From: Gibbsiella quercinecans
GTDB taxonomy: Bacteria; Pseudomonadota; Gammaproteobacteria; Enterobacterales; Enterobacteriaceae
Assembly: GCF_002291425.1 (NCBI RefSeq)
Contig: NZ_CP014136.1
Span: 372,001-436,000, forward strand
DNA: 64,000 bases
Reading direction: 5' to 3'
Below, one piece after another: positions 8,530 to 17,293 of this stretch; the first letter of the stretch is position 1, and the number at the start of each line of letters is the position of its first letter. The position numbers and the translations under genes were made by a program. The notes under the pieces are model-generated. The model was given only the letters and a program-made list of their open reading frames with translations. It ran no database searches and was not told the DNA's origin.

Positions 8530-8670
8530 GTTTGTACCTTTGCAATGGGGCAAAATCTGCCCAATGAACAAAAAGACACTTTACAGGCGCTAGAACGGAC
8601 GGATAAACAAGCGACTTTGTCCTTCATTGTTTGTAAAATCCAAACAATCTGTGAAAAGAAAGGACAAGGA

Positions 8671-9591
8671 ATGGATCGTTTCGATGCGATGCGCGCCTTT
8701 GCGCGTGTGGTGGAGGCAGGTAGCTTCACAAAGGCTGCCCAAACACTTCATATGAGCAAAACCACGGTGACGCAACTCATTCAGCAGTTGGAAGCGCGCC
8801 TGCGCGTCAAGTTGCTCCATCGCACCACCCGCAGGCTCAGCGTCACTCCCGAGGGAGCAGCCTACTACGAGCGCGTCATCCGCCTCTTGGCGGACATGGA
8901 CGATGCAGAAACCAGCCTGTCCAGTGCGGCGATTACACCCAGGGGACGGCTACGGGTGGATGTGCCCAGTCCGCTGGCCCGCCTCGTCATAGTGCCGGCG
9001 CTACCGGCTTTCCACATGCGCTACCCGGACATCCAGTTCGACATGGGCGTGAGCGACCGGGTGGTGGATCTGATCGGCGACAACGTGGATTGCGTCTTGC
9101 GCGGTGGCGAAATCAACGACCAGTCCCTGATCGCACGCCATGTCGGCGATTTGCAAATCGGTGCCTACGCCGCACCGAGTTATCTGGAACGCCTTGGCGC
9201 CCCTGCGCATCCGCGAGAGCTGGAAAACACCGACCATCGCATAGTGGGATTCTTGTCCTCACGCACCGGTAAGATTGCGCCTCTGGCACTGCACTGTGAG
9301 AGTGAACATATTGAAATCAAGAGCAGCTATGTGCTTGCTGTGGATGATGGCAATGCGTACCTCGAAGCTGGGTTAGCTGGGTTAGGCGTGATTGCGCTGC
9401 CAACCTATATGGCGGCAGCACATCAGGCTTGTGGCGCCTTGATTCCGTTATTTGAACAATGGCGTATTGATCCCATGCCCCTGTACTTGGCATTTCCGCC
9501 GAACCGCCATGTCAACGTCAAACTGCGAGTTTTTATTGATTGGATCATTGAATTGATGCAGCAGCATACCCCAAATTCCAACAATAAATAA
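8671..9591 (+). CDS. LysR family transcriptional regulator
   Basis: 306 residues from the ATG at 8671, which has AAGGACAAGGA just upstream. The frame is open further 5', but those residues precede the normal LysR N-terminus. The winged helix-turn-helix (MDRFDAMRAFARVVEAGSF, then TKAAQTLHMSKTTVTQLIQQLE) is followed by the ligand domain with PRGRLRVDVPSPLARLVIVPAL, close to the group controlling oxidoreductases. It is divergent from ridA (141-bp gap), the usual LysR arrangement, so the ridA/oxidoreductase pair is the likely target. GC content drops a little in the last 300 bases compared with the start of the gene. Confidence 0.9.
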   Translation: MDRFDAMRAFARVVEAGSFTKAAQTLHMSKTTVTQLIQQLEARLRVKLLHRTTRRLSVTPEGAAYYERVIRLLADMDDAETSLSSAAITPRGRLRVDVPSPLARLVIVPALPAFHMRYPDIQFDMGVSDRVVDLIGDNVDCVLRGGEINDQSLIARHVGDLQIGAYAAPSYLERLGAPAHPRELENTDHRIVGFLSSRTGKIAPLALHCESEHIEIKSSYVLAVDDGNAYLEAGLAGLGVIALPTYMAAAHQACGALIPLFEQWRIDPMPLYLAFPPNRHVNVKLRVFIDWIIELMQQHTPNSNNK

Positions 9592-9687
9592 CAGCCCCCT
9601 GATTCGCTCCGACAACGGTATCAGTCGCTATACAACCGACCTGTTAAATCGAAACTCCACGCTGCCGTCCGATTTCCCACGACAATT

Positions 9688-9960
9688 ATTCTGAAAAAAA
9701 TACATGCAGTATCCGGGCATCAGGTACTGATACTCCCTGGCGACCATAATCCGTATAAACCGATGAGTGAAAACACTGTCAATAAGGCGCTTCGTCTGAT
9801 GGGTTATGACACAAAAGATGAAGTCTGCGGCCACGGTTTCCGGGCAATGGTTGTAGAGCAGTGATGGAATCAAGCCTGTGGACACGGGATGCCGTTGAGC
9901 AGCAGATTAGCCACCAATAACGTAACGGAGTTCAGGCCGCTGATATCCCCGCAGCTAAAT
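9688..9960 (+). pseudogene. Remnant of a P4-type tyrosine integrase (C-terminal part)
   Basis: The forward frame reads IHAVSGHQVLILPGD, then KPMSENTVNKALRLMGYDT and EVCGHGFRAM, stopping at 9864. These are the hallmarks of the catalytic half of P4-like integrases, including the H-x-x-R pair (HGFR). After the stop, another frame continues as ESSLWTRDAVEQQISHQ, where intact enzymes have the matching segment with 'HQERN'. The N-terminal half and the tyrosine region are gone. It marks the edge of an old genomic island, probably the one containing 7.0-9.6 kb. No tRNA attachment site was recognised nearby. Confidence 0.8.
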
Positions 9961-10052
9961 AACCGAGCGTGGCTTTTCAGCCGCAGAATGAAGCAGGATC
10001 ATGAATCTGGGCCACCCTCAAGACGCAAGGGCAATGGCATCTACGTTGGGGG

Positions 10053-10934
10053 TCAAATAGCTAGCCCGAATGCCGCCAGCAATGTACTAATTTTAGGCGA
10101 ACGATGGCGCGATTTTGCATAGATTAATGACAGCGGAATAGAAGCGTTGGAGTATTCGGGTAGTAGCTCGACCAGCTTACCGTTCTCCAGATATTTACCG
10201 ACTGCGAAGTCCATTATTTGTACAACACCCATCCCGCTGAGTGCCGCCTCTAACAGCACATCCGCCGTATCAACGACAAAATTGCCCTTAATATCAAAAG
10301 GCTGCTGTTCTCCGTCGATATAATAAAACCACTTGGTGCTACGCCCTGTTCTCTGTGCTTTAACAGCCAGGCAGTTATGCTGTACCAATTCCGCAGGCTC
10401 TTTAGGGATCCCATGGCTGTTTAAATATTCCGGCGACGCAACGGTGACAAAGCGCAAATGCTTGATGGTTCTCGCGATAAGCCGTGAGTCCTGTACGCTG
10501 CCAATTCTTATCGCCGCGTCAAAGCCTTCTTCCACCAGATCAACCAATCGGTCGGTCATGACGGCGTCAATTGATAATGCCGGATATCTGTCGAGGATCT
10601 CTTTGAGTATAGGAATAATGACCAATCGGCCATAGGCAGAAGGCGTGGTTATTCTTAGCTCGCCTTCAGGAAATACAGTTCTTCCGGTAAGCGATTGTCC
10701 GACCTCATCCATTTCATGCATCAGGCTTCGAGAGGATTCATATAAAAATATGCCGTCGGTAGTCAGACTTACAGAGTGGGTATTACGGTTTAGCAAGGTA
10801 ACGCGAAGGTCGAGCTCAAGCCTGGCAATTGCACGTGAGACCCCTGACTGGGTGAGACCCAATGCCTGTGCGGCCTTGGTAAAACTCTGCGTCTCTCCTA
10901 CCTTGATAAAGATTTTAAGCGCATTCAAATCCAT
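10053..10934 (-). CDS. LysR family transcriptional regulator
   Basis: 293 residues, full length. N-terminal helix-turn-helix: MDLNALKIFIKVGETQSF, TKAAQALGLTQSGVSRAIARLE. The effector domain begins with FPEGELRITTPSAYGRLVIIPILKE, followed by DAAIRIG and FVTVASPEYL, typical of the LysR branch that controls efflux or detoxification genes. AGAGAAGA precedes the start. It is divergent from the MFS transporter gene at 11332, so control of that pump is the simplest reading. The inducer is unknown. Confidence 0.9.
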   Translation of the reverse strand: MDLNALKIFIKVGETQSFTKAAQALGLTQSGVSRAIARLELDLRVTLLNRNTHSVSLTTDGIFLYESSRSLMHEMDEVGQSLTGRTVFPEGELRITTPSAYGRLVIIPILKEILDRYPALSIDAVMTDRLVDLVEEGFDAAIRIGSVQDSRLIARTIKHLRFVTVASPEYLNSHGIPKEPAELVQHNCLAVKAQRTGRSTKWFYYIDGEQQPFDIKGNFVVDTADVLLEAALSGMGVVQIMDFAVGKYLENGKLVELLPEYSNASIPLSLIYAKSRHRSPKISTLLAAFGLAI

Positions 10935-11331
10935 AAGTCTTCTCTTCCATCCCTTGCGCGAACACCTATGCCTCGTGGAGGCAGTAAAGCAACATTATGG
11001 CTCAAGATACAAAAAGTCCTGACGAAAGTTTAATATCAATATGAGATTAGTTAAAAGTTAACGCTATGTCGCCACAATTATTGCAATATCCTTGCGTGCC
11101 GGCATCATTGATGCACCGCGTGCGGGTTGTGCCGGTAACAGCCAGAGACTGCCGCGGGTGCAAATTAAGGAATACTCCATCACATCTTGCCAACCTAACA
11201 CGGCGCCTCAATAATCCTCACCATTTTATTAGTGAAAAAAATCATAACAATTATGATTAATATTTTATTTACAAAAACCAACAAGCGAGAGTATTAATTC
11301 AATTACTCTTAACCACGCCGAGTAAATTCAC
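10935..11331. promoter_or_regulatory. Divergent control region, LysR / MFS
   Basis: A 397-bp AT-rich gap between the divergent regulator and transporter. The stretch 11225-11300 (GTGAAAAAAATCATAACAAT and following) is very A/T-rich and suited to a promoter for the pump. No single T-N11-A site stands out. Confidence 0.4.
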
Positions 11332-12516
11332 ATGAGCAAACCACTTCCAGCGGCAATATATGTCTTAGGGTTTACCCTATTTGCCATGACCACATCGGAA
11401 TACATGGTCGCAGGATTAATAACATCAATGTCCTCTGATTTAGGGGTTTCTATTCCTAAAGTTGGATATTTAATTACCATTTATTCATTAGGTATGGTTT
11501 TCGGCGGTCCATTACTCGCAACGTTTTTAGTCAAACTGAGTAATAAAGCAGCATTATTGACAATTACCGGCATATTTCTTGTCGCACAGATCGTCGCAAC
11601 CGTTTCTGCAACCTATGATCTGTTAGCAGTGGCAAGGTTCGCGACCGGATTATCTTCGGCAGCTTTCTTCGGCTTTGCATTGTTGACGGCGGCAAAAATG
11701 GTTCCGCCGGAACGCTTTGGCGTTGCAGCCTCCATCGTATTGGGCGGGATGATGATAGCGACGGTTGCGGGGCTGCCAATATCGGCAATCCTTGACCAGT
11801 ATTATGGTTGGAGAGTCTCCTTCGCATTGATTATTGCCCTCACCGCGTTCGCCGGAATAGGTATTATTCTAATTGTGCCTAAATTCACGGCAGAGGTTAC
11901 GGGCAGTATTAAGGCTGAATTCAGCTCAATTATAAACGGCTCAATCTGGGGTGCATTTGTCACGAGCTTTTTTATTATTGCGGCGACCTTCGCGACATTC
12001 AGCTACTTCGTGCCCTATTTTGAAAAAACTGTCGGTTTCGATTCATCTTATATTCCAGCCATTCTCTTTGCTTACGGTGTATTTACGGTAATAGGTAATT
12101 TCCTGGTAGGTCGCTTAGCCGATAAATCACCGATTAAAGTGGTTTTCGTCGGTAGCATCGTGCTGGTACTTGCGCTGTTTGGACTTTACACCTTTTTTGA
12201 TAATAAAATACTGGTTCTGATATCGGTCATGGTATTAGGGCTTACAGGTATTACGCTCACGCCTGCCATGTCCTCACGCGTTTTTAAAGCAGCGCCGAAT
12301 ACGTCACTGATTAATACCATGCATACTTCAGTGATTTGCCTTGGTGTAGTTGTCGGCTCTTGGGGCGGCGGCTATGCCATTGACCAAGGCTTGGGTTATC
12401 GCTCTCCGGCGTTGATCGGTATTTTCCTTGCCAGTTTAGCGATTGTCACCCTACTGCCTGTTTTGAAAAATAACCGTTACGATCAGCCTGCTGTTAACCC
12501 CCAGGCCAATATCTGA
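11332..12516 (+). CDS. MFS transporter, drug:H+ antiporter (DHA1) type
   Basis: 394 residues with about 12 hydrophobic segments, the length and layout of DHA1 inner-membrane exporters of the AraJ/SotB group. It opens MSKPLPAAIYVLGFTLFAMTT, with the SEYMVAGL motif of this group near residue 24. A G-rich antiporter motif appears near residue 150 (VLGGMMIATVAGLP), and the loop VGRLADKSPIK lies between the two halves. It probably expels sugars or small toxic compounds using proton motive force. The divergent LysR gene is the likely regulator. The substrate cannot be read from the sequence. Confidence 0.85.
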   Translation: MSKPLPAAIYVLGFTLFAMTTSEYMVAGLITSMSSDLGVSIPKVGYLITIYSLGMVFGGPLLATFLVKLSNKAALLTITGIFLVAQIVATVSATYDLLAVARFATGLSSAAFFGFALLTAAKMVPPERFGVAASIVLGGMMIATVAGLPISAILDQYYGWRVSFALIIALTAFAGIGIILIVPKFTAEVTGSIKAEFSSIINGSIWGAFVTSFFIIAATFATFSYFVPYFEKTVGFDSSYIPAILFAYGVFTVIGNFLVGRLADKSPIKVVFVGSIVLVLALFGLYTFFDNKILVLISVMVLGLTGITLTPAMSSRVFKAAPNTSLINTMHTSVICLGVVVGSWGGGYAIDQGLGYRSPALIGIFLASLAIVTLLPVLKNNRYDQPAVNPQANI

Positions 12517-12656
12517 CATTTTTAATGGGGCTCGGGAAATGAAAGCGGCCTTAGCATTGCGTTAGTCAAGGTTGCAGGTTTGGAGAATCTCTCTCCAGAC
12601 CTGAAATTGCGTCACTGCCATGGCCAACTGAATACCCAGTTGGGTTTACCAGGGGA

Positions 12657-13535
12657 TTAAACTTCCGAAGACTGATTATCCAGCCATTGATAAACCGACG
12701 ACAGATCCTGAGCGCCAAACCCATCTTCCACCGCCTCTTGCCAGAGGTCGGCAATTTTATCCAGTACCGGCATCGTCGTCGGAGGAGCCAGCGTTAGTGC
12801 CAACTTTGCATCCTTCAATGCATGAGTGAGTTGCATTTGCGGCGCATATTGATGCTTCGCGATCGCATCCAGTTTTACTTTGATATAGGGTGCAGCCAAC
12901 GGGCCGCCCTCAAGCGCGCTCCAGAACTGCTCCGGGGTGAAGCCCAGACTTTTCGCTAAAAGCGTACTCTCTGCAACCCCTTGCATCATCGAAATAAGCC
13001 AGGCGTTCAGTATCAGCTTCATTTTCTGGCTGTTACCCGCAACACCGAACCATTGCGTACCGCGTGATATGGCCGCGAAGACCTGTTCGGCGGCAGCACT
13101 CTTCTCTTGCTCACCGCTGGCGAGGACCAGAATTTGTGCGTTCTCTGCTGGCGCTTTGGTACCGGAAACAGGTGCATCAACAAACGGCATGCCGGGCTGT
13201 AGCCGCTTGAGCAACGCGATAGCATCCAGGGTTTCCTGCACACCAATGGTTCCCATCTGGCAATAAATTGCCTGAGGCTTACAGGCCGGTGCGATATCAG
13301 CCAGTACCGAGAGAGTGGCATCGCCATCGCTCAACATACTGATAATAACATCGGCATCAGCCACGGCCTGCTGTGGCAGCGCATAACATGTTAAGCCAGA
13401 GGCCAGTAAATCATCACCTCTTCCCGGCGAGCGGTTCCATGCTGCAACGGTAAAACCCTTCTTCAGCAAGTTATGGGCAAAAGCATGCCCCATGGCTCCC
13501 AGCCCCAATACCGTAACCTTTGGTAAATTCATCAT
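12657..13535 (-). CDS. NAD(P)-dependent beta-hydroxyacid dehydrogenase (3-hydroxyisobutyrate dehydrogenase family)
   Basis: 292 residues. The Rossmann motif GLGAMGHAFAHNLLKKG starts at residue 11, NRSPGR is the cofactor-selecting turn (NADP-like), and FVDAPVSGTKAPAENA is the substrate-binding signature. The catalytic Lys is in SQKMKLILN (K173, with N177). The family oxidises short beta-hydroxyacids or reduces semialdehydes. It is the last gene of the leftward operon that begins with the ABC transporter at 19181, 45 bases after the hydratase gene. There it may handle a product of hydrolysis such as a semialdehyde; the actual substrate is unknown. Confidence 0.85.
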   Translation of the reverse strand: MMNLPKVTVLGLGAMGHAFAHNLLKKGFTVAAWNRSPGRGDDLLASGLTCYALPQQAVADADVIISMLSDGDATLSVLADIAPACKPQAIYCQMGTIGVQETLDAIALLKRLQPGMPFVDAPVSGTKAPAENAQILVLASGEQEKSAAAEQVFAAISRGTQWFGVAGNSQKMKLILNAWLISMMQGVAESTLLAKSLGFTPEQFWSALEGGPLAAPYIKVKLDAIAKHQYAPQMQLTHALKDAKLALTLAPPTTMPVLDKIADLWQEAVEDGFGAQDLSSVYQWLDNQSSEV

Positions 13536-13580
13536 TTTTTTCCCTGCGTCCTGATTAGTGCCAATATATTTTTACGTGGA

Positions 13581-14327
13581 TTATGTCAGCAGCAGCACTG
13601 GCTCTGCGCCGACGAAGTTCACCGCAATACGCCCCCCTGCCGGCGCCCAAAACAACCCGCTCCAACTGCCCGTCGCGATCAAATCCCCCGCACGTAGTGG
13701 TTGAGATTGACTTGCCGTATGGCGGGCAAGCCAGGGGATGGTGCTCAACGGGTCGCCGAAAGGATGGCTCCCACACCCGGTCATTAGCAGCACCTGATCC
13801 ACCTGTATAGAGACGCCCATCGTGCGCCATAGCGGATTGGGTGTAAACGCCTGTTCCTCGCCCAGAATCAACGCGCGGCTAATTTGTTGGTCCGCCAATC
13901 GTAACAACGCGTCCGCCGCATCGGCCTCGTCCCACCGGGTATCGCAAAGCTCGATCCCCGGCATCCAGGCGTCAATAGCGGAGTAAACCGTGGATAAATC
14001 ACAACCGGCATCCAGATCGCGCCCCAGTCGGACAACAATCTCGGCCTCAATGCCACGAGCAAAACAGAATCCCGACGGCACCTGCCAACCAGAAGCATAT
14101 ACCGCCGCCTCCGGCACCCTGGCGGTACTGGGTGCCCCTCCCGGTGCCCCGCCCAACTTCCAGATATTTGCCGTTCCGCCGCGAAACCACCCCAGGGCAT
14201 CGGCAACTTGCTGCTGCACCGCATACGCGTCGGCGTCCGACGCCAGGCTTAATCCACCAGTCGATTGCCGCGTGCCAGTTTGCCATCCACGAACTAATCG
14301 CGCGGCTACGCACTCTACCATTGTCAT
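13581..14327 (-). CDS. 2-keto-4-pentenoate hydratase / fumarylacetoacetate hydrolase-like protein
   Basis: 248 residues, about the length of MhpD-type hydratases. The C-terminal fold carries the metal-binding acids in FARGIEAEIVVRLGRDLD (E-x-E), and DAWMPGIELCDTRW follows. HPFGDPLSTIPWLARH, then LRAGDLIATGSWSGLFWAPAG, is the closing signature of this family (usually 'G..I.tGs.tG'). Members hydrate 2-hydroxydienoates or cleave C-C bonds using Mg2+. It overlaps the hydantoinase gene by four bases (ATGA), so the two are translationally coupled. The reaction in this pathway is not evident. Confidence 0.8.
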   Translation of the reverse strand: MTMVECVAARLVRGWQTGTRQSTGGLSLASDADAYAVQQQVADALGWFRGGTANIWKLGGAPGGAPSTARVPEAAVYASGWQVPSGFCFARGIEAEIVVRLGRDLDAGCDLSTVYSAIDAWMPGIELCDTRWDEADAADALLRLADQQISRALILGEEQAFTPNPLWRTMGVSIQVDQVLLMTGCGSHPFGDPLSTIPWLARHTASQSQPLRAGDLIATGSWSGLFWAPAGGRIAVNFVGAEPVLLLT

Positions 14328-15760
14328 AAAGGCAGCTCGCTTTTTCGCCGCCGAGCCTGAGCCGGCCCCGGCCGCTCACAAGCCAGAAATCGTCCGCGCC
14401 CCTTTTCTCCTCGCGGTTCGCCATCCCAAACAACCTCCCCCCGCGAAAGGGTCATCGCCGGCCAGGCGCTTAACTGCATACCGGCATAGGGGGTGTAATC
14501 GACATTGTGGTGCAGCATGTCATTCGTCAGGGTAAAGACACGATCATCATCCCAGATAACCAGATCGGCATCTGCGCCAATAGCAATGCTGCCTTTACGG
14601 GGATAGAGGCCGTACAGTTCCGCCGCATGGGTTGATGTCAGGGCGACAAAGGTCTGTGGCGTAATCCGCCCGGTACGAACCCCTTCCGACCACAGCAACG
14701 CCATTCGGGTTTCCACGCCGGGAATCCCGTTAGCAATCTTATCGAAGGAAGCCTGCTCACCATGCGCTTTCTTACCGTCTGGGGCATCGAATCTATAGGG
14801 AGCATGGTCAGAGGAAAAAACCTCGAAAGCGCCGCTTTCCAGACCATCCCAGATAACCTGCTGGTTTGCAGCATCCCGCGGCGGCGGGCTGCAAATACAG
14901 CGTGCCCCCTCAAAACTATCATCGCAACCCAGGTCATCGGCGGTTAAAAACAGATATTGTGGGCACGTTTCGGCATAAACCTTCAGGCCCTGGCTTTGTG
15001 CCCAACGCACCTGTTCCACAGCCTCACGGCCCGAGACATGTACAATGAGAATCGGTACATCGACCAGTTCGGCAAAGGCTATCGCCCGGTGGGTTGCCTC
15101 ACGTTCAACAAGCATTGGGCGCGACACGGCATGGTAGCGCGGCGCGCGCAATCCGGCCGCCAGCAGGCGCTCCGTCAGCCAGGCGATGCAATCGCTATTC
15201 TCCGCGTGCAGCATCACCATCGCCCCTTCACGACGAGCCAAAGACAGCGTTTCAAGGATCTGCCGGTCGCCTAACTTTAGCGCGTCATACGTCATGTAGA
15301 TTTTAAACGAGGTATAGCCCTCAGCAATCAGTGTCGGCAGTTCGTTCTCGAGCACCTCTGGCGTGGGGTCGGTCACGATCAGATGGAAGGCGTAATCTAT
15401 CACCGGTTTGTCACCCACTCGCCGATGATAATCTTCGACGGCATCGCGCAACGAGCCCCCCTTTTGTTGGCAAGCAAATGGAATGACCGTTGTCGTGCCG
15501 CCGCATGCGGCGGAGATTGTCCCGCTGAGAAAGTCGTCGGCCATGATCGCCCTATCCTCGCTCGGCTGATCGAAATGGACATGGCTGTCTATCCCACCCG
15601 GCGTGACATAACGGCCAGCGGCATCAATCTCTTGCGTACCGGGTGGTAAGGCGATGCCCAACGCAGCAATCCGGCCATCAATAATTCCGATATCACTGGT
15701 AAAAATATCTGCGGCGGTGACAACCCGGGCACGGCGAATAACGGTATCGAACTGCTGCAT
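14324..15760 (-). CDS. Dihydropyrimidinase / D-hydantoinase family amidohydrolase
   Basis: 478 residues, the normal length. It hydrolyses the cyclic amide bond of dihydropyrimidines or 5-substituted hydantoins to N-carbamoyl amino acids in the cytosol. All metal-site residues are visible: H60 and H62 (GGIDSHVHFDQP), the carbamylated Lys K153 (SFKIYMTYD, with Y158), H185 (MLHAEN), H241 (LIVHVSG) and D318 (SSDHAPY). The operon contains the importer upstream and hydratase and dehydrogenase downstream, but no N-carbamoylase, so the next step must be done elsewhere or differently. The exact cyclic substrate is unknown. Confidence 0.9.
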   Translation of the reverse strand: MQQFDTVIRRARVVTAADIFTSDIGIIDGRIAALGIALPPGTQEIDAAGRYVTPGGIDSHVHFDQPSEDRAIMADDFLSGTISAACGGTTTVIPFACQQKGGSLRDAVEDYHRRVGDKPVIDYAFHLIVTDPTPEVLENELPTLIAEGYTSFKIYMTYDALKLGDRQILETLSLARREGAMVMLHAENSDCIAWLTERLLAAGLRAPRYHAVSRPMLVEREATHRAIAFAELVDVPILIVHVSGREAVEQVRWAQSQGLKVYAETCPQYLFLTADDLGCDDSFEGARCICSPPPRDAANQQVIWDGLESGAFEVFSSDHAPYRFDAPDGKKAHGEQASFDKIANGIPGVETRMALLWSEGVRTGRITPQTFVALTSTHAAELYGLYPRKGSIAIGADADLVIWDDDRVFTLTNDMLHHNVDYTPYAGMQLSAWPAMTLSRGEVVWDGEPRGEKGRGRFLACERPGPAQARRRKSELPL

Positions 15761-15761
15761 A

Positions 15762-16487
15762 TCACCCCTCCGCCATCAACCGGCCCCAGCCGGTCGCACG
15801 GCGCGTATCCACGCCCGCTGCCTGTAACATATCCCACACAACGGTGACAACGGTATCAAACACGGGAACCCCAAACCGCTGCTCCCAGCGCGCAATGCCG
15901 CGAGCCGCGTTCAGGTTCGTACAAAATGTGGTTACCGCCTGCGCGCCGGAAGCGACGACCGTAGCGATTTGCTTTTCCAACGTGCTCTCGTCCACCCCGG
16001 CAAAAGAAAAGTTATCCTGTAGCGCCAGATGGCTCTCATGCGTGGCGTCAATCCCCAGTTGCGCATAGTTAGCGATGATTCGCGCCTGCACCTCCGCCAG
16101 ATACGGTGTCACCAGCCCAAGCCGCCGAACCTGCCAGAGAGCAAGGGCGCGATTCAGTGCAAGAACTGAGGTTGTCGCCGGTATTCCAGTTGCTTTCAAA
16201 ATAGCGGCACACAGCTCAACGTCGGTGTCGAACCCCAGCCAGCCTGCGGATGTCCCACTCCAGCCAATGATGTCGACTTTCGCGTCGGCCAACAATCGCG
16301 CGGCTTCGATGACAGGTTCGTGTTGAAATTGCCCCAGCGCATTATCGCTGAGCGCAATTTCGGTCACGCGAAATCTGGAAAAATGCACGCTCACTTCCGG
16401 GAACTCGGCAACCAGCGCCTGGGTCAGCGGCTCAAGCGCCGTGTTTGACGACGGGGTGAGTACGCCCAGCCGAATTCGCTTAGTCAT
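15762..16487 (-). CDS. Asp/Glu racemase superfamily protein, arylmalonate decarboxylase-like
   Basis: 241 residues, with LTPSSNTALEPLTQAL at the start, typical of the maleate isomerase / arylmalonate decarboxylase group. In racemases and maleate isomerases two cysteines act. Here the first is replaced by Gly (GWSGTSAGW, G78) and only the second remains (TTFCTNLNAA, C189). That Gly/Cys arrangement is the one known from arylmalonate decarboxylase (G74/C188), so decarboxylation or one-sided protonation is likelier than racemisation. It overlaps the ABC ATPase gene (ATGA) and lies one base from the hydantoinase gene, within one operon. The substrate is unknown. Confidence 0.8.
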   Translation of the reverse strand: MTKRIRLGVLTPSSNTALEPLTQALVAEFPEVSVHFSRFRVTEIALSDNALGQFQHEPVIEAARLLADAKVDIIGWSGTSAGWLGFDTDVELCAAILKATGIPATTSVLALNRALALWQVRRLGLVTPYLAEVQARIIANYAQLGIDATHESHLALQDNFSFAGVDESTLEKQIATVVASGAQAVTTFCTNLNAARGIARWEQRFGVPVFDTVVTVVWDMLQAAGVDTRRATGWGRLMAEG

Positions 16488-17290
16488 GCTGACGCTCCTT
16501 GTTGTGCTTTGTTTTCATTAAGGCTGAACTCCTCCGTCGGCTCTGGTCGTAATAGCGACAAAATATGGCGTTTATAATCGTTAAAGACCTTGCTCGTGGG
16601 ATCACGCGGGCGTTCAAGGTCGATCGGCAGCAGTTCGCGGATCCGCCCTGGGCGAGCAGACATAACGGCAACATGAGTTCCCAGCGCCAGGGATTCATCG
16701 ATACCGTGGGTAACAAAGACAATTGTCGCCTTGCTCTCCCGCCAGATACGGATAAGTTCGGCATGCATATCCATTTTGGTTTGTTCATCCAGGGCGCCGA
16801 AAGGCTCATCCATCAAGATAACTTCCGGGTTCATCAGCAGCGCACGGGCAATACCTACCCGCTGATTCATCCCCCCGGAAAGCTCGCTTGGATAGTGGTT
16901 TTCAAAGCCGTTAAGGCCAACCATTTCGATAAATTTCTGCGCTTTTTCCCGGCGAATGTTTTTGCCGAAGCCGCGCATTTTCAGATGGAAAGCAACATTT
17001 TCCCAGACGGGCAGCCAGGGCATCAGATTCGCCTGTTGGAAAACCACGCCACGGTCGGCACCCGGGGCGCTTACCGGTTGCCCGCCCACAATCACGCTGC
17101 CCTCGCTGGGGTGATCGAACCCGGCTATCATGTTCAGCAATGTCGATTTGCCGCAGCCGCTGGGGCCTAGTAGACAAAGAAAATCATTGCGCGCAACGGA
17201 GACGCTGACGTTATCCAGCGCCCGCACGCCGGTCGAACGTTTAGGATCATCGAATACGCGCGATACGCGGTCCACCGTGATAAGTGCCAT
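16484..17290 (-). CDS. ABC transporter ATP-binding protein, nitrate/sulfonate/taurine type
   Basis: 268 residues. Walker A GPSGCGKST, Q-loop FQQANLMPWLPVWENV, signature LSGGMNQRVGIARAL, Walker B VILMDEPFGALDE and switch VFVTHGIDESLAL are all intact. MPWL after the Q-loop and DESL after the switch His are typical of the TauB/SsuB/NrtD group. It powers the permease encoded 3 bases upstream (17294-18154) together with the binding protein at 19181. The operon suggests the solute is the cyclic amide or a related acid that the downstream enzymes process. Confidence 0.92.
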   Translation of the reverse strand: MALITVDRVSRVFDDPKRSTGVRALDNVSVSVARNDFLCLLGPSGCGKSTLLNMIAGFDHPSEGSVIVGGQPVSAPGADRGVVFQQANLMPWLPVWENVAFHLKMRGFGKNIRREKAQKFIEMVGLNGFENHYPSELSGGMNQRVGIARALLMNPEVILMDEPFGALDEQTKMDMHAELIRIWRESKATIVFVTHGIDESLALGTHVAVMSARPGRIRELLPIDLERPRDPTSKVFNDYKRHILSLLRPEPTEEFSLNENKAQQGASA

Positions 17291-17293
17291 GTC

